Origin: Actinomyces oris
GTDB lineage: Bacteria; Actinomycetota; Actinomycetes; Actinomycetales; Actinomycetaceae
Assembly: GCF_006546825.1 (NCBI RefSeq)
Contig: NZ_VICC01000004.1
Location: forward strand, 62,001 to 126,000
Length of the DNA stretch: 64,000 bases
Direction: 5' to 3'
Shown here: positions 8,192-20,077 of the stretch, one piece after another
Numbering within the stretch: position 1 is the first letter of the stretch
Layout: every line of letters begins with the position of its first letter
Program-made: the position numbers and the translations under genes
Notes under the pieces: generated by a model
Seen by the model: only the letters and a program-made list of their open reading frames with translations
What the model was told of the DNA's origin: nothing
Database searches by the model: none

Positions 8192-11100
8192 GTGCTCCTG
8201 ACTGCGCTCCTGCCTTCGCTGCTCGCCGACGCCGACATCGCCCGCACCGTCCGCGCCGCCTCCTCCCGCTCGCGCACCGACCGCAGCCTCGTCGTCGCCC
8301 CGGGGGCCCGGCCCGCCGTCCTGGCCGCCATGGCCCTGGGGGAGGAGGGCGTCCAGAGGGTCGCTGGCGGCGACGCGCCGGCGACCGGCTCCGCCGAGGT
8401 CTCCGGCACGCCCCTGCTCGTCGTCACCGCCACCGGCCGCGAGGCCGAGGAGACCGCGCTGGCCCTGCGCAGCTACCTGCCGGCCGACGACGTCGCCGTC
8501 ATGCCCGCCTGGGAAACCCTGCCCCACGAGCGCCTCTCGCCGCGCGCCGACACCGTCGCCCAGCGCCTGTCGGTCCTGCGACGCCTGGCCCACCCCGAGG
8601 AGGGTGGGGCGATTCGCGTCCTCATCGTTCCCGTGCGCGCCCTGCTGGCCCCCGTCATCGCCGGGCTCGGCGAGCTCGAGCCCGTCCAGCTGGCCCCCGG
8701 TCTGGCCGTCGGCCTGGAGGAGACCGCCCGCCGCCTGGAGGCCGCCGCCTACACGCGCGTCGACATGGTCGAGTCCCGCGGCGAGTACGCCGTGCGCGGC
8801 GGCATCCTCGACGTCTTCCCGCCCTCCGAGCCCCGGCCGGTGCGCGTGGACTTCTTCGGCGATGAGATCGACGAGGTCTCCTCCTTCGCCGTCGCCGACC
8901 AGCGCACCATTGAGACGCTGGACGCCGTGACCGCCACCGCCTGCCGCGAGCTGGTCCTCACCGACGCGGTGCGCGAGCGCGCCGCCGCCCTGGTCGCCGC
9001 CGTCCCCGGCGCCGCCGACATGCTGGAGAAGATCAGCCAGGGCATCGCCGTGGAGGGCATGGAGTCCCTCGCCCCGGTCCTGGTCGAGAAGATGGTCCCG
9101 CTGCTGGACCTCGTCGGTGACCGACTCACGGTGCTGCTGGAGCCCGAGCGGGTGCGCAAGCGCGCCGAGGACCTGACCGCCACCACCACCGAGTTCCTCG
9201 CCGCCGCCTGGACCTCAGCGGCCTCCGGCGGCACGGTTCCCGTCGACCTGTCCGCCGCCGCCTTCGCCCACCTGGCCGAGGCCCGGGCCCTGGCCCTGTC
9301 CTCCAACCGAGGCTGGTGGTCCTTCACCGCCCTGGCCGCCGGCCCCGAGACCACCCGCCTGGACCTCAGCGACCCCCACACCTACCGCGGCGAGCTCGAG
9401 CGGGCCGTGGCCGACCTGGGCCGGCTTGCCCGCCAGGGCTGGACCGTCGTCGTGGCTACCGACGGTCCCGGACCCGGCCGGCGCATGGCCCAGCTCCTGG
9501 GCGACGGCGACGTCCCCGCCCGCATCGTCGACCAGCTCTCGGAGGTCGGCGAACTCGGCCGCGACGGCGACTGGGCCCCCGACCCTGCCGCTGTTTCTGA
9601 TGACGCCGACGGCTCGGCCGGTGCCCCGACGGCGGGCCCCGGCGACGGCGTCGTGCGCGTCACCCAGGCCAGCGCCGGCCATGGCTTCCTCGCTGAGGGC
9701 CTGCGCCTGGCCCTCATCGCCGAGTCCGACCTCACCGGGCGGGCCTCGGCAGGCCCCCGCGAGCGCCGCAGCCTGCCGGCCCGCCGCACCCGCCGCTCCG
9801 TGGACCCCCTGTCCCTGCACGCCGGGGACCTCGTGGTCCACGCCCAGCACGGGGTGGGGCGCTTCATCGAGCTGAGCCGGCGCACCGTGGGTGGGGCCCG
9901 CTCCTCGGCCACCCGCGAGTACCTCGTCATCGAGTACGCGCCCTCCAAGCGCGGCCAGCCCGGCGACCGCCTCCTGGTGCCCACCGACGCCCTGGACCAG
10001 GTCACCAAGTACGTCGGCGGCGACAGCCCCGCCCTGAGCAAGATGGGCGGCGCCGACTGGGCCAAGACCAAGTCCAAGGCCCGCAAGGCCGTGCGCGAGA
10101 TCGCCGGCGAGCTCGTGCGCCTCTACGCCGCCCGCGCCGCCACCACCGGTCACGCCTTCAGCCCCGACACCCCCTGGCAGACCGAGCTGGAGGAGGCCTT
10201 CCCCTACACCGAGACCCCCGACCAGCTCTCCACCATTGACGAGGTCAAGGCCGACATGGAGAAGGCCCAGCCGATGGACCGCCTCGTGTGCGGCGACGTC
10301 GGCTACGGCAAGACCGAGATCGCCGTGCGCGCCGCCTTCAAGGCCGTCCAGGACGGCAAGCAGGTCGCGGTCCTGGTGCCCACCACGCTCCTGGTGAGCC
10401 AGCACGCCGAGACCTTCACCGAGCGTTACGCCGGCTTCCCGGTGACCGTGGGGGCCCTGTCCCGCTTCCAGGATGCCGCCGAGTCCGCCAAGGTGCTCGA
10501 GGGTCTGGAGAAGGGGAGCGTCGACGTCGTCGTCGGCACCCACCGCCTCATCACTGGTCAGGTGAAGTTCAAGGACCTGGGCCTGGTCATCATCGACGAG
10601 GAGCAGCGCTTCGGGGTGGAGCACAAGGAGACCCTCAAGGCGCTGCGCACCAACGTGGACGTGCTGTCCATGTCCGCCACCCCGATCCCGCGGACCCTGG
10701 AGATGGCGGTCACCGGCCTGCGCGAGATGTCCACCCTGGCGACCCCGCCCGAGGACCGCCATCCGATCCTGACCTATGTGGGCGCTTACGAGACCAAGCA
10801 GGTCTCCGCCGCGATCCGCCGTGAGCTGCTGCGCGAAGGGCAGGTGTTCTTCGTCCACAACCGGGTCGAGGACATTGACGCCACCGCCGCGCGCCTGGCC
10901 GAGCTGGTGCCCGAGGCGCGCGTGGCCACCGCCCACGGGCAGATGAACGAGCACCAGCTCGAGGCCGTCATCGACTCCTTCTGGCGCAAGGAGACCGACG
11001 TGCTTGTGTGCACCACGATCGTGGAGACCGGGCTGGACGTGTCCAACGCCAACACCCTCATCGTGGACCGTGCCGACCGCATGGGCCTGTCCCAGCTCCA

Positions 11101-11941
11101 CCAGCTGCGCGGGCGCGTGGGGCGCGGCCGGGAGCGGGCCTACGCCTACTTCCTCTACCCCTCGGACAAGCCGCTGACCGAGACGGCCCTGGAGCGCCTG
11201 CGCACCATCGCCACCAACACCGACCTGGGGGCCGGGATGCAGGTGGCCATGAAGGACCTGGAGATCCGCGGCTCGGGCAACCTGCTCGGCGGCGAGCAGT
11301 CCGGGCACATCGCCGGGGTCGGCTTCGATTTGTACGTGCGCATGGTCTCCGAGGCCGTGGCCGCTTACAAGAAGGCCCTGGCCCGCTCCGGGAAGGCCGG
11401 GGCCGACGTGATCGGCTTTGAGGAGGGCGACGAGGAGGACGTCGAGCTGCGCATCGAGCTGCCCGTGGACGCCACCGTCCCCGAGGACTACATCCCCCAC
11501 GAGCGCCTGCGCCTGGAGGCGTACACGAAGTTCGCGGCGGCGCGCTCGGGGGAGCAGGTCGACGACGTCCTGGAGGAGCTGGCCGACCGCTACGGGCCCG
11601 TGCCTGAGGCGACCTCCCGCCTGGCGGCGCTGGCACGCCTGCGGGCCCTGGCCGCCGAGCTGGGGGTGCGCGAGATCGTCGCCCAGGGCAAGTCGGTGCG
11701 CTTTGCCCCGGTGGACCTGCCCGAGTCGGCGCGCATGAAGGTCACGCGCCTCTACCCGGGGACCGTGCTGAAGCCCGCCACGCGCACCATCGTGGTGCCT
11801 GCCCCGGGCACCAACCGCATGGGCGGGGCGGCCCTGTCCGGCGAGGAGGTCGTGCGGTGGGCCGAGGTGCTCCTGCGCGCCGTCGTCCAGGGCGACACCT
11901 CCTACGAGACCGAGGCCACCACCTACCGCAAACGCCGCTGA
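8192..11941 (+). CDS. mfd: Transcription-repair coupling factor Mfd
   Basis: Mfd releases RNA polymerase stalled at DNA lesions and recruits UvrA for nucleotide excision repair. The 1249-residue length is normal. Visible domains: a UvrB-like N-terminal region with [13 protein letters not shown] (~190); a CarD-like RNA-polymerase interaction domain ([18 protein letters not shown], ~540); RecG-like motor motifs with Walker [10 protein letters not shown] (~701), helicase motif II DEEQ (~802), SATPIPRTL (~830) and the QLRGRVGRG motif; and a C-terminal TRCF domain with [14 protein letters not shown]. The GTG start has no Shine-Dalgarno sequence and probably heads a leaderless transcript. The upstream flank is foreign AT-rich DNA, so its promoter context may have changed. 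Confidence 0.97.
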   Translation: MLLTALLPSLLADADIARTVRAASSRSRTDRSLVVAPGARPAVLAAMALGEEGVQRVAGGDAPATGSAEVSGTPLLVVTATGREAEETALALRSYLPADDVAVMPAWETLPHERLSPRADTVAQRLSVLRRLAHPEEGGAIRVLIVPVRALLAPVIAGLGELEPVQLAPGLAVGLEETARRLEAAAYTRVDMVESRGEYAVRGGILDVFPPSEPRPVRVDFFGDEIDEVSSFAVADQRTIETLDAVTATACRELVLTDAVRERAAALVAAVPGAADMLEKISQGIAVEGMESLAPVLVEKMVPLLDLVGDRLTVLLEPERVRKRAEDLTATTTEFLAAAWTSAASGGTVPVDLSAAAFAHLAEARALALSSNRGWWSFTALAAGPETTRLDLSDPHTYRGELERAVADLGRLARQGWTVVVATDGPGPGRRMAQLLGDGDVPARIVDQLSEVGELGRDGDWAPDPAAVSDDADGSAGAPTAGPGDGVVRVTQASAGHGFLAEGLRLALIAESDLTGRASAGPRERRSLPARRTRRSVDPLSLHAGDLVVHAQHGVGRFIELSRRTVGGARSSATREYLVIEYAPSKRGQPGDRLLVPTDALDQVTKYVGGDSPALSKMGGADWAKTKSKARKAVREIAGELVRLYAARAATTGHAFSPDTPWQTELEEAFPYTETPDQLSTIDEVKADMEKAQPMDRLVCGDVGYGKTEIAVRAAFKAVQDGKQVAVLVPTTLLVSQHAETFTERYAGFPVTVGALSRFQDAAESAKVLEGLEKGSVDVVVGTHRLITGQVKFKDLGLVIIDEEQRFGVEHKETLKALRTNVDVLSMSATPIPRTLEMAVTGLREMSTLATPPEDRHPILTYVGAYETKQVSAAIRRELLREGQVFFVHNRVEDIDATAARLAELVPEARVATAHGQMNEHQLEAVIDSFWRKETDVLVCTTIVETGLDVSNANTLIVDRADRMGLSQLHQLRGRVGRGRERAYAYFLYPSDKPLTETALERLRTIATNTDLGAGMQVAMKDLEIRGSGNLLGGEQSGHIAGVGFDLYVRMVSEAVAAYKKALARSGKAGADVIGFEEGDEEDVELRIELPVDATVPEDYIPHERLRLEAYTKFAAARSGEQVDDVLEELADRYGPVPEATSRLAALARLRALAAELGVREIVAQGKSVRFAPVDLPESARMKVTRLYPGTVLKPATRTIVVPAPGTNRMGGAALSGEEVVRWAEVLLRAVVQGDTSYETEATTYRKRR

Positions 11942-11975
11942 CGCACGTGCTAATGACAAGGGGAGCTTGATCGCC

Positions 11976-12653
11976 TCAACCGGTGATCCGGCCGTCCTGC
12001 ATGGTCAGGACCCGGTCACAGGCCTCAGCCACCCGTGGATCGTGCGTGGCGATGATGAGGCTGCCGCCGTGACGGGTGCTCTGGGAGATGAGCAGCGACG
12101 TGACCTCCAGGGCGGTGGCGGAGTCCAGCGACGCCGTGGGCTCGTCGGCCAGGATGCAGCGCGGCCGGTTGACCAGGGCTCGCGCGACGGCCACACGCTG
12201 ACGCTCCCCGCCCGAGAGCCGCGGGGGTGTGGTCGCCTCGGCCCAGCCGATCCCGACGTCGGCCAGGGCCTGTCTGGCCCGCTCGTGCCTGACCCTGCGC
12301 CTGGTGCGGGGCCTGCTGTACTCCAGGGGAAGAGAGACGTTCGCCAGCACGCTCAGATGGTCGATGACCGCGCCGCTCTGAGGGATGAGGCCCAGTAAGC
12401 GGTTACGGGTCCGGGCTCGCCCATCCGGGCTGGAGGGAGCGGGGACGCCGCCAACGAGGACGCTTCCGGAGGTCGGTGGGATCGTCAGTGCCAGTACGCC
12501 CAGCAGGGTTGACTTGCCGCACCCGGAGGGCCCCATCACCGCTACCGACTCGGATCGGCCGATGGCAAGCGACGCCGAGTCGAGTGCGTGGACCGGCTGA
12601 CCGCCACGGTGGTAATCGACGCTGACCTCGATCAGCTCCAAAGCCTGCGTCAT
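11976..12653 (-). CDS. ABC transporter ATPase (MacB/LolD type)
   Basis: A 225-residue ATP-binding subunit with Walker A GPSGCGKST (~43), signature LSGGERQRVAVARAL (~143), Walker B CILADEPTASLDS and H-loop IIATHDPRV. The family drives exporters with FtsX-type permeases (lipoproteins, antimicrobial peptides or cell-wall factors). The ATG at 12653 forms an ATGA overlap with the upstream permease stop, so this is the third gene of a translationally coupled operon. The in-frame extension upstream of that ATG lies over the permease and is not part of the protein. The substrate cannot be read from sequence. Confidence 0.9.
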   Translation of the reverse strand: MTQALELIEVSVDYHRGGQPVHALDSASLAIGRSESVAVMGPSGCGKSTLLGVLALTIPPTSGSVLVGGVPAPSSPDGRARTRNRLLGLIPQSGAVIDHLSVLANVSLPLEYSRPRTRRRVRHERARQALADVGIGWAEATTPPRLSGGERQRVAVARALVNRPRCILADEPTASLDSATALEVTSLLISQSTRHGGSLIIATHDPRVAEACDRVLTMQDGRITG

Positions 12654-13741
12654 CGGACTGTCCCGGATCGCGCGAACTCGAATCGCACACGGCGGACTGT
12701 AGTCATGAGAAAGACCAGGTAGATGATGATGAGGGCGCTCCCGGCTGCCGCTGCGGCGCCCCTCAACAGAGTGCTGGCCGCCAAGGCAAGAAGCGTCAGA
12801 GCCGGAAGCACCAGCATGGTGACGGCCAGGAAGGCCGCCAGGCGTATGGTGAGCTGAGCCGACGTCGCGCCATAGAGATGACGCAGCAGCAGGTCGGCTC
12901 GTTCGCGTCGCAGCACCGACCGAATGGAGGCGCTGTAGGCGATGGAGACCAGGGCAGTCAGCCCCAGCAAGCCGACGCCGTGCATGGCAGCCCACACCAC
13001 CAGCTTGCGGAAGCGCTCGGGCTGATCGGCGGCCAACCGGTGCGGAACCAGGGCCAGCCGATCCTGCCTGGCAGCCGTGATGAACTGCTCGGTGTCGTCG
13101 TCGGTGGCGGAGAGCAGAACCGTGCGCCACACGGCCTCCTCCTGCTCGGTGCTATCCAGGTGATCCAGGCTCGAGGGCGGCAACACGATCAGCACCGATC
13201 TGTCCAGGTCGATCCCCACCGCAGCGGGGTCGAAGAGCGAGGCCGACGACGGCGTTCTGCCTGCCACCGGCACGCTGCGACCTCCGACGTGCAGCGGTCC
13301 GTCCACGGGATGGGGGACCTGACCCCCAACCATGGCGCAGGGCGCTGGCGAGCAGAGCCTGGCTCCGGTCATGGCGTTCTGAGCGGCCTGCCCGACGACG
13401 ATCACCACTGGATTGCCTCCGGCGAAGGAGGGGTCGCCGACCTCCACGTTGCCGAGGATCATCGTGTAAGCGGAGCCTGAGGCGATGCGATCACCCAGGT
13501 CCTCCATCAAACCAGTACTCGGATCGTTGTCCAGATCGCCGAGGTAGTAGGGCGTGAAGGTGGTGGCGTCGAGCTCGCGCAGACGCTGGGCCGCCATCAC
13601 CACTGACGACTGGGTCATCACCTCGGCCAGTGTCATGGTGAGGATGACGCTGACCAGCGTGAACATGAGAGCGATACCCGCGGTGCTCCAACGGTGGCGC
13701 CATGCGGTGCCCAGCGCGCCAGCGATCTCGGTGTGGATCAT
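12650..13741 (-). CDS. FtsX-like ABC transporter permease
   Basis: 363 residues with one N-terminal helix (~20-42, STAGIALMFTLVSVILTMTL), a large extracytoplasmic domain, and three C-terminal helices (~245-330), the standard FtsX/MacB topology. The ATG at 13741 is chosen because it makes an ATGA overlap with the stop of the preceding permease. Its own stop overlaps the ATPase start in the same way. The extracytoplasmic region is not recognisable as a known sensor or adaptor. It should pair with the upstream permease as a heterodimer energised by the downstream ATPase. Confidence 0.8.
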   Translation of the reverse strand: MIHTEIAGALGTAWRHRWSTAGIALMFTLVSVILTMTLAEVMTQSSVVMAAQRLRELDATTFTPYYLGDLDNDPSTGLMEDLGDRIASGSAYTMILGNVEVGDPSFAGGNPVVIVVGQAAQNAMTGARLCSPAPCAMVGGQVPHPVDGPLHVGGRSVPVAGRTPSSASLFDPAAVGIDLDRSVLIVLPPSSLDHLDSTEQEEAVWRTVLLSATDDDTEQFITAARQDRLALVPHRLAADQPERFRKLVVWAAMHGVGLLGLTALVSIAYSASIRSVLRRERADLLLRHLYGATSAQLTIRLAAFLAVTMLVLPALTLLALAASTLLRGAAAAAGSALIIIYLVFLMTTVRRVRFEFARSGTVR

Positions 13742-14958
13742 GCTCCGGCACCTCTGAGCTCGAGATGCAACCAGATGGCGAAGGTGATCCGGCGTGCCAT
13801 CCACAGCACGGCTCCGCCCACCACCGCCCCCACGGCCAGAACCTCCAGCTCCGGCAGGGCGGGAGTAGCCTGAGCCACCAACGCCGTCGCAGCGCCTGCT
13901 CCCAACGCTCCGACTGCGGTCCCCGCGATGACCTGAAGCAGCTCCCGGCCACAGCGCTCGCGGACCAGTGCCGCCTCGGTGGCGCCGATCAGGCGACGCA
14001 GCCGGATCTCTCCGCGTTGCTCAGGCAGTGACAGTGCCAGGGACATGACGGTGCAGACGATCCCCAGGGCGGCGAACAGTGCGGCCATGGCCACTGTTGA
14101 GTCGCGCACCAGGGACACCAGTGCCGGTTGCCGCCGGGTGCTCTCGACTGTCAGCCCGGACTCCTCCAGCACAGAGCCGACACGTGCGATCAAGGCCGGG
14201 TCCGTGGTCCCCAGGAGCAGCTGCCCAGTGCCCAACGGCGCGTTACCAAGCGGTTCCACAAACTGAAGACTGCTGGTCGACGGCGTGACTCCCGGGACGC
14301 TCACGGTGCCGAGTACGGTGCGTCCGGCAGGTGCCAGCGGAGCCTGTCCACGTGCCCTCCACACAGTGCTCGAATAGGTCCCGCGGATCACAAAGAGACC
14401 GTGGCGCGAATCGGTATTCAGTGGGCCGGCCCAGTCGATGTGCTGTTTGGGATCGAGGACCACGAGGATGGGGTCACCATCGCCTTGGGAGGTCTTCACC
14501 GTACTGACGCCCTCCTCAGTGAGAAGTGCCCGCAGTCGCCGGGCGGCCGTGAGCTGCTGTTCCTCGGTTGCGGAGCGAGCGGAGCTGGACAGGGTGAGGG
14601 TCGTCGTCGGCCCAGGTATGCCGTAGGTAGCGGTTGACCGGGTCTGACCCCACCACAGCACCGCCAGAGCCAGAAAGGCAACCAGCATCCCGTAGGCGAC
14701 TGACAGTGCCCCGTCTGCCGATCTGCCGGCGTGAGGGAGGAATCTGTCCCTTGTGCTCGCCAGTCGGGGAGTGGACGGGCTGCGATCCTCACAGCCGGTG
14801 ACTTTGGTGGGTGGGCTGATGAGCGAGTACCTCCTTGACGGCCGCCCCGCATGCTGACGGGCAGGTGGCAGACGTGGGATGAGAGCGCGGCCGGTCAGTC
14901 GTTCTGTCTCCCGTATCTCACCTATATCTACGGTGCCGTGCCGATCCCGCCCGCGCAA
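13738..14958 (-). CDS. FtsX-like ABC transporter permease, first gene of operon
   Basis: Up to 406 residues with four predicted helices: ~86-104 (SVAYGMLVAFLALAVLWW), ~288-308, ~343-365 and ~370-390. RGEIRLRRLIGAT before helix 3 is a typical FtsX/MacB permease coupling segment. The start is uncertain. The first ~80 residues before helix 1 are Arg-rich and without family character, so the real start may lie downstream of 14958, perhaps at a non-ATG codon. It is probably the partner of the next permease. The promoter must lie in the repeat-rich region at 14967-15079 or just before it. Confidence 0.65.
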   Translation of the reverse strand: MRGRDRHGTVDIGEIRETERLTGRALIPRLPPARQHAGRPSRRYSLISPPTKVTGCEDRSPSTPRLASTRDRFLPHAGRSADGALSVAYGMLVAFLALAVLWWGQTRSTATYGIPGPTTTLTLSSSARSATEEQQLTAARRLRALLTEEGVSTVKTSQGDGDPILVVLDPKQHIDWAGPLNTDSRHGLFVIRGTYSSTVWRARGQAPLAPAGRTVLGTVSVPGVTPSTSSLQFVEPLGNAPLGTGQLLLGTTDPALIARVGSVLEESGLTVESTRRQPALVSLVRDSTVAMAALFAALGIVCTVMSLALSLPEQRGEIRLRRLIGATEAALVRERCGRELLQVIAGTAVGALGAGAATALVAQATPALPELEVLAVGAVVGGAVLWMARRITFAIWLHLELRGAGA

Positions 14959-14966
14959 CCGCTGGT

Positions 14967-15079
14967 CACTGCACGAGGGTGGGGATGTAGTGGCCGTTAG
15001 TTGTGCCTACTGCACGAAGGTCCCAGCTACCTGGAATACACCCGACCCTCCTCCAGTAGCGCCCGACCCTCGTGCAGTA
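14967..15079. repeat. Cluster of four ACTGCACGAGGGT-type motifs in a divergent intergenic region
   Basis: Copies A (14968-14980, ACTGCACGAGGGT) and B (15009-15021, one change) are on the + strand. Copies C (15041-15058) and D (15062-15079) are on the - strand, 16 of 18 bases identical to each other and 21 bp apart. A and D form a perfect 13-bp inverted repeat. The cluster sits between the ABC/FtsX operon and the SurA-like gene. It could be an operator array or a short mobile repeat; the 21-bp (two helical turns) spacing of C and D slightly favours protein binding. Confidence 0.6.
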
Positions 15080-15211
15080 CGGCCGGAGCCGCGTCGGCGG
15101 GTGGCGGAGCACCGGCTGCGTGCGTCGTCGCAGGCGGAACGGTAGGGTCTGGGGCAGAAATGTTGTGACACCATGTCGCCCTCCGGCGTCGTCCCCTTCC
15201 AGGAGCAGACC

Positions 15212-17556
<2,345 letters not shown>

Positions 17557-17634
17557 GCCTGACAGCGACCAGCCGGCGTCGAGCCGCTGACTGACGCGGC
17601 GCCTCAGCCGCGACTCGACGACGACGCACCCCAC

Positions 17635-17674
17635 CGCTTCGGGGCAGACGGGTTCTCCCGCCTGCCCCGAAGCG
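17635..17674 (+). terminator. Rho-independent terminator after eno
   Basis: A 13-bp perfect stem (CGCTTCGGGGCAG at 17635-17647 with its complement at 17662-17674), with a further small CGGG/CCCG pairing in the loop, is followed by TTGTCT. It ends the enolase transcript ~80 bp after the stop. Confidence 0.85.
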
Positions 17675-17791
17675 TTGTCTACGGGACGGTGCTGTTGCGC
17701 GTCCACCAGGGGGCGAGTGATGAGTGGGGCGTGAGCAACGCGCCCGGTGGGGTGCGTCCTCGTGCGGCCCCCGGTGAGGCAGGATGCCGGT

Positions 17792-18484
17792 ATGACTCCA
17801 CGCCGCCCCTCCTCCAGCCAGTCCGGGACGCGCCGTGTCGCCGGCGGCGCCCGGCCCCGTCAGGTTCCGGCCGAGCGGGCGGCCTCCGCGGCCGGGGCCG
17901 GTTCCGGCTCGGCCGCCTCCCGGCCCCGGGGCCTGCCGACGACGGTGCCCGGGCGGACCCTGCCGCCCAGGGTCGTCATCCTGGCGGTCGTGTGCCTGCT
18001 GGCCTTCGTCGTCATCTTCACCTCCCTGCGCGCCTACCTGTCCCAGCAGGCCCAGTACGACGCTGTCGTCGACAGGATCAAGGAGGCCTCCGACACCTCC
18101 ACCACCCTGGAGAACGAGCTGGCCCAGTGGAAGGACGACACCTACGTGCGCTCCCAGGTGCGTGAGCGCCTCGGCTACGTCATGCCCGGCGACACCAGCT
18201 ACGTCGTCGTCGGCGCTGACTCCATGAAGGAGACCGAGGCCGGCGGCGGGGCCACCCCGGGCGCTCAGGACGCCCCCTGGTACGAGGAGCTCCGGGACTC
18301 CTCGCGGGCCGCCGGCCAGGCCAACAGCACCGCGCCGGCAGGATCGAAGGGTGGGGCGGACGGCAAGACCCTCAACCCCGCCCAGAAGGAGCTGCCGACC
18401 GGGGAGCCCAACCAGGCGCCGTCGGATCCGCCCAAGACCACGCCGAAACCGGCCACCACCCCGCAGACGAAGGAGACCCCGTGA
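17792..18484 (+). CDS. FtsB/DivIC-type septum formation initiator
   Basis: A bitopic cell-division protein of 230 residues. Residues 1-70 are a basic, disordered cytoplasmic head. A single helix (~72-92, VVILAVVCLLAFVVIFTSLR) is followed by a short coiled coil (YDAVVDRIKEASDTSTTLEN) and the family motif WKDDTYVRSQVRERLGYV. The C-terminus is Pro/Thr/Lys-rich. FtsB/DivIC proteins bridge FtsL and FtsQ at the septum. The ATG at 17792 is preferred over an in-frame upstream codon at 17747 because the head then matches the family. The stop overlaps the start of the DUF501 gene (GTGA), so the two are coupled. Confidence 0.85.
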   Translation: MTPRRPSSSQSGTRRVAGGARPRQVPAERAASAAGAGSGSAASRPRGLPTTVPGRTLPPRVVILAVVCLLAFVVIFTSLRAYLSQQAQYDAVVDRIKEASDTSTTLENELAQWKDDTYVRSQVRERLGYVMPGDTSYVVVGADSMKETEAGGGATPGAQDAPWYEELRDSSRAAGQANSTAPAGSKGGADGKTLNPAQKELPTGEPNQAPSDPPKTTPKPATTPQTKETP

Positions 18485-18996
18485 GCCCCATGCCCCAGAT
18501 GCAGGAGCCGGTGTCGTCGGCCGACCTCGAGGCCCTGGCCGAGCAGCTGGGGAGGGTGCCGCGCGGAGTCGTCGCCATCGCGGCCCGCTGCGTGTGCGGG
18601 CGCCCCACCGTGGTGCGCACCGCCCCGCGCCTCGACGACGGCACCCCCTTCCCGACCAGCTACTACCTCACCCACCCGGCCGCCGTGAAGGGCTGCTCCA
18701 CCCTGGAGGCCGAGCACCTCATGGAGACCTTCAACGCCGCGCTGGCCGACGACGCCGAGCTGGCCGCCGCCTACGCCGCCGCCCACGACGACTACCTGGC
18801 CCGTCGCGCCGAGCTCGGGCAGGTCCCCGAGATCGAGGGGGTCTCCGCCGGCGGCATGCCCACGCGCGTCAAGTGCCTCCACGCCCTGCTCGGGCACACC
18901 CTGGCCGCTGGAGCCGGCATCAACCCCATCGGTGACCGCACGCTGGAGGCCCTGCGCGAGCGCGGACTGTGGGATCCTGAGCGCTGCTCCTGCTGA
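18481..18996 (+). CDS. DUF501 family protein
   Basis: 171 residues, a conserved actinobacterial family found next to eno, divIC and ppx; its biochemical role is not established. Visible conserved features are the paired Cys near residue 38 (RCVCGRPTVV), PFPTSYYLTHP, the GCSTLEAEHLM segment, GGMPTRVKCLHALLGH and the terminal CSC. The Cys/His pattern hints at metal binding, but that is inference. The GTG start overlaps the previous stop by 4 nt. The exopolyphosphatase gene follows after 55 bp, so the three genes are likely co-transcribed. Confidence 0.88.
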   Translation: MSPMPQMQEPVSSADLEALAEQLGRVPRGVVAIAARCVCGRPTVVRTAPRLDDGTPFPTSYYLTHPAAVKGCSTLEAEHLMETFNAALADDAELAAAYAAAHDDYLARRAELGQVPEIEGVSAGGMPTRVKCLHALLGHTLAAGAGINPIGDRTLEALRERGLWDPERCSC

Positions 18997-19051
18997 GCGG
19001 CAGGGACGCCCTGCTCCTTCCCTTCCCGACCGAGCCCAGGAGGCCGCCGCC

Positions 19052-20077
19052 ATGACCCGCGTCGCCGCAATCGACTGCGGCACCAACACCATCCGCCTCC
19101 TCATCGCCGAGGCCCACCGTGACGACTCCGGGCGCCCCCGCCTGGAGGTGCTGCGCCGCCGCAACGAGATCGTGCGCCTGGGCCAGGGCGTGGACCGCAC
19201 CGGCCTGCTCGACCCCGAGGCCCTGGAGCGCACCCTGGCGGCCGTGGCCTCCTACGCCGCCGACTGCGCCGAGTTGGGCGTCGCCCCCGGGGGCGACGTG
19301 CGGCGCTTCGTGGCCACCTCCGCCACCCGCGATGCTCGCAACCGCGAGGACTTCGTGGCCGGGGTCAGGCGCCTGCTGGGCATTGATCCCGAGGTCGTCA
19401 GCGGCCAGGAGGAGGCCCGCCTGTCCTTCACCGGCTCGCTCCTGGGTGCCGGTGAAGACGAGGGCACGCCGGGGGCGGGCGAGTGCGCACCTGCGCCGCG
19501 GCTCGTCGTCGACCTCGGGGGCGGCTCCACCGAGCTGGTCCTGGGCGTGGATGAGCCCAGCGCCGCCATCAGCCTGGACACCGGCAGCGTGCGTATCACC
19601 GAGCGCTTCCTCGCAGGCGGCGTCACCCCCGAGGCCGAGGCTGCGGCCCGGGCCGAGGTGCGCGGCCTGCTCGATGAGGCCGAGCGGGTTGTCGACCTGT
19701 CCGCCCCGGGGCGGCTGGTCGGCCTGGCCGGCACCATCACCACCGTCACCGCCCACGCCCTGGATCTTCAGTCCTTCGACCCGGAGGCCCTGAACGGCGC
19801 CGAGCTGAGCCCGCAGGCGGTCCTGGCCTCCTGCGAGGCGATCATCCACTCCACGCCCGAGCAGCGCGCCTCCTGGGGCTACCTGGCCCCCGGCCGCCGC
19901 GACGTCATCGCCGCGGGCGCCCTCGTGTGGAGCGAGGTCGTCACCCGAGTCATGGAGCGGACCACCGCCGCCGGGCGCCCGCTGGCGCGGGTCACCACCA
20001 GCCTCTACGACATCCTCGACGGCATCGCCCTGTCGCTCGTGCCCGAGTCGGGGCCGGCCGAAGGGACCCCGGCGTGA
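19052..20077 (+). CDS. ppx: Exopolyphosphatase (Ppx/GppA family)
   Basis: Hydrolyses inorganic polyphosphate, and in this family sometimes (p)ppGpp-type pentaphosphate, in the cytoplasm. 341 residues with the ASKHA actin-like fold: phosphate-1 motif AAIDCGTNTIRLLI at the N-terminus, connecting motif ATSATRDARNREDF (~90), phosphate-2 motif LVVDLGGGSTELV (~150) and adenosine-type GLAGTITTVTAHAL (~229). AGGAGG at 19038-19043 fixes the ATG at 19052; the open frame upstream of it overlaps DUF501 and is not coding. It is a short, single-domain form typical of actinobacteria. Its stop overlaps the aroD start (GTGA). Confidence 0.92.
   Translation: MTRVAAIDCGTNTIRLLIAEAHRDDSGRPRLEVLRRRNEIVRLGQGVDRTGLLDPEALERTLAAVASYAADCAELGVAPGGDVRRFVATSATRDARNREDFVAGVRRLLGIDPEVVSGQEEARLSFTGSLLGAGEDEGTPGAGECAPAPRLVVDLGGGSTELVLGVDEPSAAISLDTGSVRITERFLAGGVTPEAEAAARAEVRGLLDEAERVVDLSAPGRLVGLAGTITTVTAHALDLQSFDPEALNGAELSPQAVLASCEAIIHSTPEQRASWGYLAPGRRDVIAAGALVWSEVVTRVMERTTAAGRPLARVTTSLYDILDGIALSLVPESGPAEGTPA

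Noticed and set aside
9215-11959. Very long open frame antisense to mfd (over 900 codons)
   Set aside because: High GC third positions of the real gene leave the opposite strand open; the product is Gly/His/Val-rich without domains, while mfd on the + strand is unmistakable.
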